NCBI GenBank assembly: GCA_014621425.1
Contig: JAANBB010000185.1
Coordinates: 1-64,000, forward strand
Direction: 5' to 3'
Source of the DNA: Cylindrodendrum hubeiense
Taxonomy: Eukaryota > Ascomycota > Sordariomycetes > Hypocreales > Nectriaceae
Length of the DNA stretch: 64,000 nt
The notes beneath the pieces are model-generated. The model did no database searches. It saw only the letters and a program-made list of their open reading frames with translations, and was not told where the DNA came from. Position 1 is the first letter of the stretch. Every line of letters starts with the position of its first letter. Positions 53,752 to 64,000 of this stretch are shown here, piece by piece. A program made the position numbers and the translations under genes.

Positions 53752-55018
53752 TTAAACTTGCTCATAACCTTTGGTTGAAACCTGATCGATTCTCTTTGTG
53801 ACCCTAATCATTTGTTTTGTACTTTCGTAATCCTTGGCGCTCTCATGATCGTCACCACCAACAGCAGTGGTCATGAATTCGGCGTCGGCGATTGGGTGGT
53901 GTTTGCCCTTGACCTGCCCGATTGTCACCAGATTCAAGTCTCCTGAACCCCCCTGGTAAGAGCTCTCGTCCTTGGCAAACTTTCGGATGTACGATCTTAG
54001 CATTGGCATGGAGCCTGCGATAATTCCCAGATCGCATTCAACCACTGTCCATAAGATGATATTTCCGATATCATCTGTAGAAGAGATACAATGTTAGTCG
54101 AAGTATTCTAGTTCGGGGAGGAGTCGACGCACGGAGTAGGTTCGTATTATTGGAATAGACGGAAGTGTACGGCATTCGGATGATGGTTGTAATCGAGGCC
54201 CTAGAATACTGGATTAACGATAGGTCACCAATGGAATGTCTGTAAAAGGAGAAACATACAGCACACCAAGTCCTAGTACCAGGGCAACCATCTTCTTGAG
54301 AGTCTTCCGCATCTGAAGATTCCAGAGGATGAACACCGGGATAACTGCGACGGACCAGTCCGTCACGATGTTAACTGCCGAGACAGCATATGTCAAGGCG
54401 ATAATGATGGATTGATCGATACACGTTCCGAGAGAGGGATTCCATGACGCTGCTACTGGTTTGCATCGGATCAAGACCGCAGAGATGGCAACGGCTGTAG
54501 TAACGACTGATACAGCAACGAGTCCCCAAAGAGTATAGATATATCGGCGCTTTGTAGCGATTCGTGCCAATGTCGCGCAGATGCTGGCTTTGATGAATAC
54601 AGATCCGCTGACGTAGAATATTTGCCAAAATACGATCGACTAGGGGATGGGATCAGTAAATAAGGCGCCGAACCAGCAGAGCACACAAACCTTGGCCCCT
54701 TCTATCATCGTGGCGGTATTCATTTCCAAGTCGTGGGTGCCGATACCTGTAAAGGTTCCCCATATAACAATCCCATTATGGATCATGTTAAGGATCTGTC
54801 CTCGTCAGTCTTCCTCTCATACAGGTGTTATCACTGATACTCACAAATCCAATGCACATGAGCCAGTCCTCGAGCCCGAAGACTCGCGATGATACCCTCG
54901 CGCTGACGCGAAGCCCGACAACAACGATGCATAGGACGGAAAAGATTATCGTTACACCGAGAATGGCTGCTGCAAGCCCTTGAGGCTTCACAGCTTTCCA
55001 CTCCATAGAATCTTCCAT
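53752..55018 (-). CDS. PTH11/rhodopsin-like seven-helix integral membrane protein
   Basis: Exons complement(53752..54074, 54133..54200, 54260..54639, 54691..54795, 54845..55018) give 349 residues. Seven hydrophobic helices are visible: LGVTIIFSVLCIVVVGLRV, then ILNMIHNGIVIWGTF, IVFWQIFYVSGSVFIKASI, YTLWGLVAVSVVTTAVAISAVL, IIIALTYAVSAVNIVTDWSVAVIPVFIL, MVALVLGLGVLASITTIIR and DIGNIILWTVVECDLGIIAGSMPMLR. VNIVTDWSVAVIP and the D(I)GNxxxW...E...GIIAGSMPxLR end are the signature of the fungal rhodopsin-domain (PTH11-like) family. These are putative G-protein-coupled receptors or surface sensors. It lacks a CFEM domain. The acidic cytosolic tail has KR-rich and Ser-rich patches. Confidence 0.88.
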
Positions 55019-55978
55019 GACGAGCTAACAAATCGAGACAGCAAGGAAGTGGCGGTTGCGAAGACCGTTTTCAGGAAGGTTTCTTCATTCGGGATCGGAG
55101 GTCGCAAGATGCATCGAGTCCAATGATAAGGAGGTGTGACTCTGAAGGGTTTATTATTATCGGCGAACTCGCCGGTTCGATCATCCAGGGGAAGATGCTA
55201 CGAACAGTGCAACAGAGAGGAAGCAAATCATCTCCAATGCATTCCCCATTTGGGCGAAGATCACCGTGGGAATAAGCCCATGTTAGTTGGCGAGAGAAGA
55301 GGGAATTCGTCGTTACTGCCGCTGCAGGCGTGCAAGGATCCCTGCCATGTTCGACGGGTGATCCCTAGACCTGCCGGTTTGGAGAATCCTACTGGCAGGG
55401 ACACGAAACAAATGGAGACATGGCTTTACGCCTCTTTGCGAAGCGACAGGTAGAAACCAACAGCAGTACTGAATATTAAGTAACTGTTCGTCAGGCGGGA
55501 ACCACATGCCGCGCCAAGCGCCGGTAGGGGGGCCCTGCTAGTAGACCGCGGAACAAATCCGACTTTGCTCTGGCATGACCAAATCCTTGACACTATCCAC
55601 TTGAGCAACCAACACGTAGTATATTCATATGAATCACAGGGGAAATGGGCTTAGCGGTGAAACATGGATCGACATTTGAGTTACATTCGGCTCAGGCAGT
55701 CCTCGTCTACGCGCGTGCGTTAGTATTGTCGAATGGTGTTGGTTGTTGATCTTCCTCAAAGAGATGGGCTGCAGAATATCCATGCTGTCGTCAACAGCGG
55801 CTTCGGAGCACGGTAAAATCAAGCTTGCTCTCAAGAGGGAAGAACTGTGTCTGTGGGGCAAGGCCGCTGTTTGCGAGACTTATTAGAATCATGGTATCCG
55901 CTATTCAATCTCGCCTCTATTCACACATACATACACGTCCATACATTTTGAAGTCGTACTTCCTCTCGCCTTCGAGCT
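55019..55978. other. Divergent intergenic region
   Basis: This is the shared upstream region of the receptor gene and the SDR gene. Short open frames lack motifs. No RNA gene recognised. Confidence 0.45.
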
Positions 55979-57124
55979 ATGTCCACCTACGATGTTAAGG
56001 GCAAATATGCCATTGTTACTGGCGCTGGGTCCGGTAAGCTTTTACCACTTATGGACCTTCACACCTAATCCCACATACAATAGGTATGGAGGCTGTGAAT
56101 CTACAGCAGCTGACCAAGATTTAGGTATCAGTCTGGCCTTTGCGCAGCAGCTCCTTGAGGGAGGCTGCTCGGTCATGATCGCCGATGTCAAGCTTCGGCC
56201 CGAAGCCGAGGCTCTCCTTGCCAAGTACCCCTCCAACGACGCCACCACGCCTTCGGTCGATTTCTACAAAACGGATATAAGTGATTGGGGACAGATTGCT
56301 TCTATGTGGAACAAGGCTGTCGAAGTCTTTGGACGCATTGATATTGTGGTCAACGGTGCTGGTGTCTACGAGCCCCCCTCTAGCACATTCTGGAATGCGC
56401 CCGGCATCTCGCCCCTAGCCGAGGATAAGGTAGACGCTTCACCGGGCGTTTATCATACATACGCAGTAAACACCATGGGGCCTATCCGCCTCGCTCAGAT
56501 TGCTATTGATTACTGGCTGGAGAACCGGAACATCGAGGGTAACCTGCTCTGGATTGCCAGTCTTGGGGGTTATGTCCATTCCCTCCACACGCCCCTTTAC
56601 TTTTCTAGCAAAGCAGCTATTGTCAGCTTCGTTCGATCTCTGGGCCAGCTGAGAAAGCGACTGGGTATTAGGAACGCGGCTGTTTGTCCTGGCGCTGTTT
56701 ATGTACGTTTATCCCCTCTTCAGCCTAATAATGAGCCGCTTCCGTCCTCCGCTGCATCGCGGAACCGCTTAGTGTCTAATCGTGCACGTGGATTACTTGC
56801 TAATACGGTGTCACTTTCTGCTTCTAGACACCAATTTTCCACCCCGAATACTGTCGCGATAGGGTGCATCCTGATGATCTGACTCTGACACCTGAGCAAT
56901 GCGCATCGGTTATGATGCGTGTCTTGACGGAGCCGCAATATGGCGATGGCAATATTATCGAGACACTACTGGTTGGAACCAAAGAAAACTCTTCCATCAA
57001 TGTCCGTGAGGTCCCCTTGGAGGCATTGTATCCCACCGTGGGACCAGTTGGGCAGGATAATCATTTGCTCGAGGAGGAGGAGAAGTTAACCAAGCAACTC
57101 CAGGAGAACGGAATGCGGCGGTGA
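55979..57124 (+). CDS. Short-chain dehydrogenase/reductase (15-hydroxyprostaglandin dehydrogenase-like)
   Basis: Exons join(55979..56033, 56125..56702, 56828..57124) give 309 residues. The Rossmann motif TGAGSGI (14-20) is formed across the first junction, Asp39 follows the second strand (NAD preference), NGAGV is at 95-99, Ser164 and Tyr177-x3-Lys181 (YFSSK) are the catalytic set. The C-terminal exon is long, with VHPDDLTLTPEQCASVMM and NIIETLLVGTK, as in fungal members related to 15-hydroxyprostaglandin dehydrogenase. Substrate unknown. The second intron is unusually long for this window (125 nt), but retention breaks the frame. The last exon ends KLTKQLQENGMRR. Confidence 0.9.
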
Positions 57125-57573
57125 ATGTCGTAAATAAAATTGCATAGCTTAACCGTGAGCCTTAAATTACTATATGCAAGTTATCCACCTTTGCTTCTCA
57201 AACCTCAACGACTGTCTTCGACCAGGGCCTCGACTCCGCTTTTTAACCGAGGAGCACTTCTCGTGTCCACCTCACTCCACACGAAGAAATTGACAAGCAT
57301 CTAGACGATCAAGTGCGGTCGGTAACCCACTTGAATGTATCCCTTGTGTGTCATAAGGTTGTCGATCAAGAGGATCGTCTTCAAGGTGTGAGGAGAGAAG
57401 GCTGTTTAGATTACCTTTGTTGGAGACCTCGAGGGTAGAGAGACTAGACGGGTATGGAAAGCCACTATTCATTAAGCGGTACATATGACCTTACACCTGA
57501 AAGAGAGTGACGGCTGGTTTGATTGGATTGTTGGCACTCTATCAGTATAATGAAAATTATGAGACAACCAGGT
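57125..57573. other. Intergenic region before 5S rRNA
   Basis: No gene recognised between the SDR and the first 5S rRNA gene. Confidence 0.45.
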
Positions 57574-57692
57574 ACATACGACCATAGCTCTTAGAAAATA
57601 CGGGATCCCGTCCGCTCTCCCCTAGTCAAGCTGAGAAGCGGTGGATTAGTACTCGGGTCGGTGACGACCGGGGAATCCCCACTGTTGTATGT
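57574..57692 (+). rRNA. 5S rRNA gene, copy 1
   Basis: 119 bases beginning ACATACGACCATAG and ending GTTGTATGT. The ends form a 9-base-pair helix I. TCCCGTCCGCTC in the first third and AGTCAAGCTGAGAAGCGG (the box A region) are present. GGTCGGTGACGACC and GGGAATCC (box C side) match the eukaryotic 5S plan. A short TTTT lies 4 bases past the end. In Pezizomycotina 5S genes are often dispersed like this. Confidence 0.85.
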
Positions 57693-57757
57693 TCCTTTTG
57701 CTTCTTGTTGGAATATCTGTTCCTGTGGATTTGATCCCACTCAACACCACAACCGGC

Positions 57758-57876
57758 ACATACGACCATAGCTCTTAGAAAATACGGGATCCCGTCCGCT
57801 CTCCCCTAGTCAAGCTGAGAAGCGGCGAATTAGTACTCGGGTCGGTGACGACCGGGGAATCCTCGCTGTTGTATGT
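57758..57876 (+). rRNA. 5S rRNA gene, copy 2
   Basis: 119 bases, same strand, 184 bases from copy 1 start to start. It differs from copy 1 at four places, all transitions (GGTGG/GGCGA and CCCAC/CTCGC). It is followed by T6 shortly after the end, a stronger Pol III terminator than that of copy 1. Confidence 0.85.
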
Positions 57877-58782
57877 CTTTTTTGTCTTACTTTTTGTAGA
57901 TCTTGTCCTAAACGATAATGATGTATGAGCTCGTCGTAGTTTTGACGATTGTTAATCATGGAAACAACGCCACTCCAACTAATTAATAAGCGACTGCGGA
58001 ATACCATGTACTAAGAAAAATCAAGGCCACAGAGTTAAACAATGATAGTATTACAAACATATACAGTACCTTCATGTGCTGATGTTGCCTTCGGCGGTAA
58101 GACAATGTCAACTGCGCAACCGTGCTGGGCACCTTTCACCATGAGCCGTATTCTTCTTAAGAAATAACAAAGCGGCATTCGGATTGTTATTTTATACATT
58201 CTCTCTTGTTTAATTCCAGTGCAATAGATGAAGCAAGATGGTAGGGCCTTGTAGAAAGGTTGTGTGAATAAACTTAATAAGGTGTGTGAGGAGCAAATCT
58301 TTTTATGATGCTACAGAGACTAGTTACTTCTGTCTGTAAAGCGAATCCAGAAAGGAAAAAAAAGCTATTCTTGATAGAAAGCTTCTTTTAAGTTAAAACT
58401 ATTTTGATAGTATTAAGATAATTGATATTGATGATAAAAGTTGCTCTTCTCTTCATTGAGCAGACAGGTGAAGAAATACTGGGAACGGAATGATAAGGTC
58501 AGTAAAAAGATAACAGAGGAAGAATTTAGCGAGTAAAGAGAACGCCCAGGTGGATCTAACTTGAGCTTTAGACTTGGTGCCTATCAATAAGATTTAGTAT
58601 ATCCATGAAGAGTTAATTTGCAGTTGGTTGATAATCGATGACATATCTACTCTGCCTGGAGCTTGCCATCTATCAGATTATTCTTAACCAACTCGTCTGA
58701 ACTATTCTGACTAAACTATACTGCTTATATTATCAATTTTGTCCGTTTCATATGAATGACTGACGGAACACTGCATACGAAT
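57877..58782. other. Intergenic, strongly A/T-rich
   Basis: No coding frame of note. A/T-richness rises toward 58.3-58.75 kb. It could be mutated (RIP-like) old repeat sequence, but no parent repeat is seen in the window. Confidence 0.45.
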
Positions 58783-59913
58783 CTATATCAAAACTACCAG
58801 TTTCTCCCCACTGACACCCTTGCGCATCAATTCCAGGCCATTTTCCAGGCCATCAATTCCGTGGCCCATCTTATGCACAGGGAGCGGTAATTTGTACTTT
58901 CCGTCTTCCAGTAGGCTTTGCAAGGCTCGCATAATGTTCTCGCCTCCCTGGAGGTTGGGGAGGTCCCGACCCCTGAACAGTACAGAGTTCACACCGCTGG
59001 GGACCTCGATCTCATCATCGCCGGTCCATACCTGTGCGTATCTCTTAGAGCCATTAGGATCAAGTGTCTCAAAAACATGGCTTTGTGCACCACCAGCGCC
59101 AACAGCGTCAATTATTGCGTCAACGCCGCTAGATTCTGGGGTGGCTGACTTGACATCCATGACTAGTGACGGTGAATTCCGATCAAAGACTCCGTTGGCG
59201 CCGAGAGCGTTGGTGATATAACTGTGATGCTTTGGCGAGCTAGTGGCCAATATCTTGCAATTAGGTACTGCGAGACGAAGTAGCTGGATTGTGGCTGCGC
59301 CGAGTGCGGAGCTACCGCCGAGTACCAGAACAGAAGATGGGGTGAAGCCTGTTGTTGGCCCGTCTTCGAGAAATGGTAGTGGAGTACTCAAGCCGATTCC
59401 GAGTGCGACAATGCCTGTCATATAGCATACTCTGTGGGACGATATATCAGTCTTGGGGTTCTAGAGTTCTAATTACCAAGAGGAAATTAGGTGAAGACGT
59501 GGCAGTACAGTAAGGGGAAAAGGGTTAACACACCCTAAAGTTGCTGCATCTTCAAACGACCACGTTGTTGGTATTTTGGCTACCGCTCTCTCTTGCACCA
59601 CTGCAAACTTCTGGTACGACGCGCTGCGATCTCCAGGCGTAAACAGGGCTAACACTTTATCTCCCAGCCTAAAGTTCTTCACTCGGTCTCCAATAGCCTC
59701 GACGACGCCGGCACCGTCCAGACCCGGCACAAGAGGCCATGAGGTAATTCTATGACCCTGATCAATCATTTTGCAATCGGCTGGATTTATAGCAATTGCT
59801 TCCATGCGGATCAGAACTTCTGTGGGCTCTATTGTCGTCGGGTTTGCTGTGATTGTGGGTGCCAAGGGACTGCCTTGTCCAGGAACGAGATATTTGGTAT
59901 TTTGCGACGCCAT
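58783..59913 (-). CDS. Zinc-type MDR oxidoreductase (quinone-reductase/enoyl-reductase-like)
   Basis: Exons complement(58783..59431, 59534..59913) give 342 residues. The MDR N-terminal domain has EVLIRMEAIAINPADCKMID, GLDGAGVVEAIGDRVKNFRLGDKV and AATLGVCYMTGIVALG at the domain junction; no structural or catalytic zinc Cys set is present. The NADP fold has VLVLGGSSALGAATIQLLRLA. The pattern fits the zinc-binding dehydrogenase/CipB or trans-acting enoyl-reductase (LovC-like) group used in fungal metabolism. The product is not predictable. The junction restores the uninterrupted AATLGVCYMTG. The 102-nt intron is GTGTGT...CACAG. Confidence 0.9.
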
Positions 59914-60316
59914 GTTGGAGAATGTATTGTTTGATAGGTTCAGAAGGCGCCTTAAACACTAATAGCGTATTGGAGATGATTACGCCGGGTTGAAATATTC
60001 ATGTCCTGCAGACAATGTTACTGCCTTTTATAGTTGCAGGCGTGAATTAATGATGTCAATGGCACGGAATCAAGACGGGGTTAAACAACATGGTCGGATT
60101 TAAAAGTAGCGTATCCCCGCGCACACCATTCCTACAGTTAAATTGACCCTATTAGACCTGATTGAAGCCTGATCACAGCGGTGATAGATTACGTGTGCGC
60201 ACAGGGAATGGTGGTCAAGATTGGTCTCATACAGCACCATAGTCTTCAATTCATCCCCAGGTTTTCTTCTAAATCTCTAAGGCTAGATAATACTTTTCAG
60301 CTACATTATACACATC
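59914..60316. other. Intergenic region
   Basis: This is the promoter of the MDR gene and the 3' flank of the alpha/beta-hydrolase gene. Nothing recognised. Confidence 0.45.
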
Positions 60317-61183
60317 TCAAAAAAAGCTCTCCACGGCCGCAGCGAACTGGTCCGGGTTTTGCAGAGGTGCAAAGTGGCTCACGCCGGGCAGGATTTGGAT
60401 CTTGCTGCCCTTGATGGCGGCGTGCAACTTTGCGGGCACATCCAGGTTGATGGCCTCCTCGTGCTCGGCTCCGACGATGATGACCTTGCTGCCGTCAATC
60501 GTGCCAAGCTGCGCATCAGTGATCTGAGGCAGCGTGGCTTCCATGGTGCCAACCTTGTTTGCGAAAACGCTGAAGTTGCCGGTGGGCTGCAGTTGAGCGT
60601 ACTCGGTGCGGCATCGAGAGACAAACTCGGCAAAGATGGCCGTGTCGCCGAAGGTGGCATTGGATTGGGCTGCGGTTGCGGCGCCGCCGAAGATGAAGGC
60701 CTTCTTGATGGGCTTCGCAGTGGTGCGGTTGATGAGGGCAGCGAGGGTGGTCATGGCACCGTCTGACCAGCCGACGACATTGTACTTGGTCACGCCGGCA
60801 GCAGCAAGCTGAGCGTGGATGTCAAGGGCCATCTGGTCGTAGGTGAAGACGTCGTTGGCGTTGAAGGTTGAGCGGCCGTGGCCTCGGCGGTCGACTGCAA
60901 TGACATAGTGGCCCTTTGCAACGAGGCGAGAGATGACGGAGCCGAAGTAGGCCGAGTAGCCAAGGCCTCCGTGGTCCATGACAATGGGAGTGGCGTTGGC
61001 CTTCTCATTGTACTTTTGCATCCACAGCTGGACTCCGTTGATGAGAGTAGTCTTTGTGTTGATGGGAGACGGCAATTCCGGGGTCGCGGGCAGGGTGAGC
61101 CAGACAGGAGTGCTCTGGCGGATGGCTAGGCCATTGACACCGCTGAGGAGAGCGGTCCAGGCGACGAGGGAAGAGAAGATCAT
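60317..61183 (-). CDS. Secreted alpha/beta-hydrolase
   Basis: This is a single exon of 288 residues. The first about 20 residues (MIFSSLVAWTALLSGVNGLA) are a signal peptide. The alpha/beta-hydrolase core has an oxyanion-type HGGLGYSAYF (71-80), DRRGHGRS (98-105), the nucleophile elbow GWSDGA with Ser140, an acidic residue at Glu240 in VGAEHE, and His270 in PGVSHFAP. The VDRRGHGRS line and the overall fold resemble epoxide-hydrolase and proline-iminopeptidase-like hydrolases. Three possible N-glycosylation sites (NAT, NRT and NFS) are present. The enzyme would act outside the cell on an ester, epoxide or lactone. Confidence 0.9.
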   Translation of the reverse strand: MIFSSLVAWTALLSGVNGLAIRQSTPVWLTLPATPELPSPINTKTTLINGVQLWMQKYNEKANATPIVMDHGGLGYSAYFGSVISRLVAKGHYVIAVDRRGHGRSTFNANDVFTYDQMALDIHAQLAAAGVTKYNVVGWSDGAMTTLAALINRTTAKPIKKAFIFGGAATAAQSNATFGDTAIFAEFVSRCRTEYAQLQPTGNFSVFANKVGTMEATLPQITDAQLGTIDGSKVIIVGAEHEEAINLDVPAKLHAAIKGSKIQILPGVSHFAPLQNPDQFAAAVESFF

Positions 61184-62249
61184 CTTGTTAAGAGTGAGGA
61201 ACTGGAGTGACTAGAATGATTGAATGAAGCAACAGCTGGTAGATGATAACCCATTGGGCACGCGAACTGTTATATACGTATTCTCCCATCCGACGGTCGA
61301 GCTGTGAAATACGAGGGACCGGCAATCAAGGATCACGAACCTCAGACTCGGCAGGTTCGGAAAGAGTCTAGAAAGTCTAAAATGTTCTAAAACTCTCTGA
61401 GACTGAGAACAGCTGGGGTACCTTGCATGGTAATTTCCAACACGGCCTTTTGGGTGGGCTGTGCACGACGCTATTCAATGCCCACACGGCAGAGCCCACG
61501 AAGCGCATCCAGGGCTTCGCTCTCCCTCTTTGGATCATGCGAGGACGAAGTATGATACACCCGTGCCCTTTTTAATACTGACAGGAAGGCGCTAGACTAT
61601 TCCGTACCCATGGAGCAATGCATCCAAGCCACGTCCGGGTGGCTGGCCGCCCCCGGTTCCACCAAAGTGGCCGAGTGCGCAGAGCAAAAGAGCACCGGCC
61701 GCCCCGATTAAACCAAAACTGCCGCAAACCGTGCGCCCGGAGCCCCGGCCCTCGCCCGACTAAACGCGTGGGGACCCCAACGGCTTGGTCGCACAGCGAG
61801 CGAAGCCGGGGACCGCCATCAAAAGAAGCTTCAGCTAGCAGGCCCCTGGAAAACGTACTTCTCCCGTTAATTTGGCACGGCCAATTCTCGCTTAGTAGGC
61901 GTGTCGCTTAGGTGGTGGACTGAGGTGGTGACGGGCCGGAGTCGAGGCCGTCAGGCACGGAGGTAATGTGGGATACAGGCTCGGCTAAGGCGAGCACCCC
62001 GGTGCCACGAGCTCCGCTGACGAATCTCTGCTTTTCGCATAGATTGGTATGCGATAAAAATACCAGGCCGGTCTCTTGTTGTGTTTGCCCCAGTTCTTCA
62101 GACATCGACTACGCAACGGAATGAGTAAGTGGGCGAGCAGGTAGATTCGACCCAGCTTCACGACCAACCAATTCAGAGAAGCAACGTGCTTTTATTCTCG
62201 ACTCATCAAATCGTAAATTCGTATCTCAAGTTATTAAATACCGAAACTC
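61184..62249. other. Intergenic region
   Basis: The promoter of the hydrolase gene lies at its left and the 3' flank of the aminotransferase at its right. The middle (61.6-61.85 kb) is G/C-rich with an open frame of Pro/Arg without motif. No RNA gene seen. Confidence 0.45.
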
Positions 62250-63970
62250 CTAGACAGCAACAAGCTCTTCAAAAGTTCGATATACCGTATCCTTTACCTT
62301 CATTGCAATCTCCTCAATCTCCTCGCTGGTGCTGGTATAAGCCGGAGCAAGAAGAACATGGTCGCCCACGATCCCGTCTTTAGTGCCGGTTCCTGGGTAC
62401 AAGCTGATGCCGAGGTCGTTCAGGCCCTTGAGATGTACGGCATTAGCGACATTGGCTGACGGCGGAAACGGTTCCTTGGTTTCCTTGTCGGCAACGAATT
62501 CGATCTGAAATTCACTTAGCAAAGTTAAAAGAACGGGTCATGGAAGTACTTACCCCCCAGAAGAGGCCTCTGCCTCTGATGTTTCCTACATGGGGATGGC
62601 TGTCGAGGTGTGCGTGCAGGAGATTCTCTAGGTACGCTCCCGTGTTGCGAACATTCTCAACGAGGTTTTCCTCCCGGATAATGCGCTGCACTTCCAATGC
62701 GGCGGCACATGCAACAGGGTGGCCTTGGTAGGTATGACCGTGTGAGAAGATACTGGATGACGCGTTAGCGGTGCCCCGATATTCGGAGTAGAAGTGAGTG
62801 ACATACCCAGTTCCGCTTTCCAAAGCATCAGCTATTCGATGGTTAATCATCATTCCCGAGATTGATGCATAGCCGCCACCCAATCCCTTGGCCATGGTTT
62901 GGATATCAGGAACCACGTCCTCTTGCTGCCAGGCGTGGAGTGACCCGCAGCGCCCCATTCCAGACATGACCTCTATCTCAGAGTTAGTAAATGGCCCAAG
63001 GTTTAAAGGACAGATGTATCCGAACCGTCAAGGATGAGAAGAGCTCCGTATTTGTCACATATTTTCTTCATGGCCTTGAAATATCCGGGCACGGCAGGGA
63101 CGCAACCAATGGTCTATTGATCGAGTTAATAAGACAACACAATGCAACCAAGTCGATGAGGAAACGTACTGCTCCGACCACAGGCTCGGCCACGAAGGCA
63201 CAAACGGTCTCGGGGCCCAGTTCTTGAAACTTCCGATCCAATTCATCGGCCAATTGCTCGACGTACTGTTCCACGGTCTGACCTGCACTCATTCCCCGGT
63301 ACGCGTTACAGGCCGACACTCGAGAAATGTTGGGCAGAAGCATGTCCAGGAAGAGACCCCGCCGTGCAACATGGCCGCTCATTGACAATGCGCCCAGCGT
63401 TGTGCCATGGTAAGAGCTTTCCCGAGCAATGAAGTTGATTCGCTTGGGCTGCTGCGGGCTCACTTCCATATAATACTGACGGGCCATTTTCATGGCCGCT
63501 TCCATTGCCTCTGAGCCTAGACGAGAAAGACCCGTATGTTAGCATTGTGGAGTGCCAGTTGGGCTTGGCTATGACGTACCGGAAGACATTATGTATGCTT
63601 TAGACATAGCACCTCCGGTTCCACGCACCAGTTCAGCTGCCAATTCCTCGCCGACAGGGTGACTGAAGAACATGGAGTTGCAATAAGAGAATTTGTCGAT
63701 TTGATCCACCATGGCCTGCTTAACTCGCTTGTTATCGTATCCAATGCATGCTACTGCCGCACCACAGGTTGTGTCTAGAATCGTATGGCCGTTCGAGAAG
63801 GTTAGGTATTTTCCATTCCCTGACACGACTTGTAGGGGTGTGGTCTTCAGACTGCGATGCAGGACGGCGCTCTTTGGTTGAGAGTCCTCCTTCAGATCAC
63901 CAAGCATGACGTCGCGCTCAGACTCTGGGGTCGGAGGGCCCATGTCAACTGTAACAGCGGAGGGCACCAT
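62250..63970 (-). CDS. Class III (omega) PLP-dependent aminotransferase
   Basis: Exons complement(62250..62504, 62554..62972, 63026..63113, 63170..63516, 63580..63970) give 499 residues. Class III landmarks are GKYLTFSNGHTILDTTCGAAVACIGY, AYIMSSGSEAMEAAMKMAR (PLP phosphate region), YHGTTLGALS, the PLP-ring Asp in LLILDEVMSGMGRCG, and the PLP Lys in TMAKGLGGGY followed by FSHGHTYQGHP. All four introns (49-63 nt) have GT...AG ends, and ILDEVMSG is restored only after splicing. Enzymes of this class move amino groups from omega-amino acids, diamines or GABA to a keto acid. The substrate is not defined by sequence. Confidence 0.93.
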
Positions 63971-64000
63971 CTTGACGGTGTGTGTGAAAATAGGTGGCGA

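Noticed and set aside
58003..58782. A/T-rich stretch as a possible centromere, origin or RIP-decayed transposon
   Set aside because: No repeat copies, no coding relics and no matching sequence in the window. Simple A/T richness alone does not support any of these.

Overview
The window is nuclear DNA from a filamentous ascomycete (Pezizomycotina, most likely Sordariomycetes). The reasons are short 50-70 nt spliceosomal introns with GTRNGT donors and YAG acceptors, dispersed 5S rRNA genes instead of an rDNA array, a C2H2 plus Zn2Cys6 transcription factor, HET-domain fragments, a PTH11-like receptor and a fungal RIC8. Gene models were built by hand from the six reading frames plus splice sites. 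Exon coordinates are given in each entry, and every model sums to a whole number of codons.

Layout. 0-9.5 kb is a housekeeping stretch: the edge of an aminotransferase, a GH125 exo-mannosidase, the MYST acetyltransferase Esa1 divergent from the exonuclease Rex4, a cyclopropane-fatty-acid-type methyltransferase, and RNase H2 subunit C. 9.8-20.9 kb looks like a metabolic gene cluster: an isopropylmalate-dehydrogenase-like enzyme divergent from an SDR, a pathway-type transcription factor, a cyclase-superfamily hydrolase, and a sugar-type MFS transporter divergent from an aldehyde dehydrogenase. The promoters of this group share a 13-base element (CGGAGCGTGCCAC, exact in two promoters and near-exact in a third), which suggests a co-regulated regulon.

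21.3-46.2 kb is accessory in character. It has two HET-domain fragments facing each other, a three-part AAA+ ATPase, a glutamine-rich WW-domain protein, a DHA1 drug transporter, a 102-residue three-exon gene, two related protein kinases with long unrecognised N-terminal regions, an 8-cysteine secreted protein, a CorA-like membrane protein, and a small two-exon gene. 47-55 kb holds two copies of a short TIR element (MITE), a DUF7730-like protein, a RIC8/synembryn gene whose C-terminal coding region is broken, three tRNA-Trp genes with different introns, and a seven-helix PTH11/rhodopsin-like receptor. 56-64 kb has an SDR, two 5S rRNA genes, a zinc-type MDR oxidoreductase, a secreted alpha/beta hydrolase and a class III aminotransferase.

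Limits: no database or structure search was possible. Family names rest on motifs read by eye. Functions of the clusters are inference.
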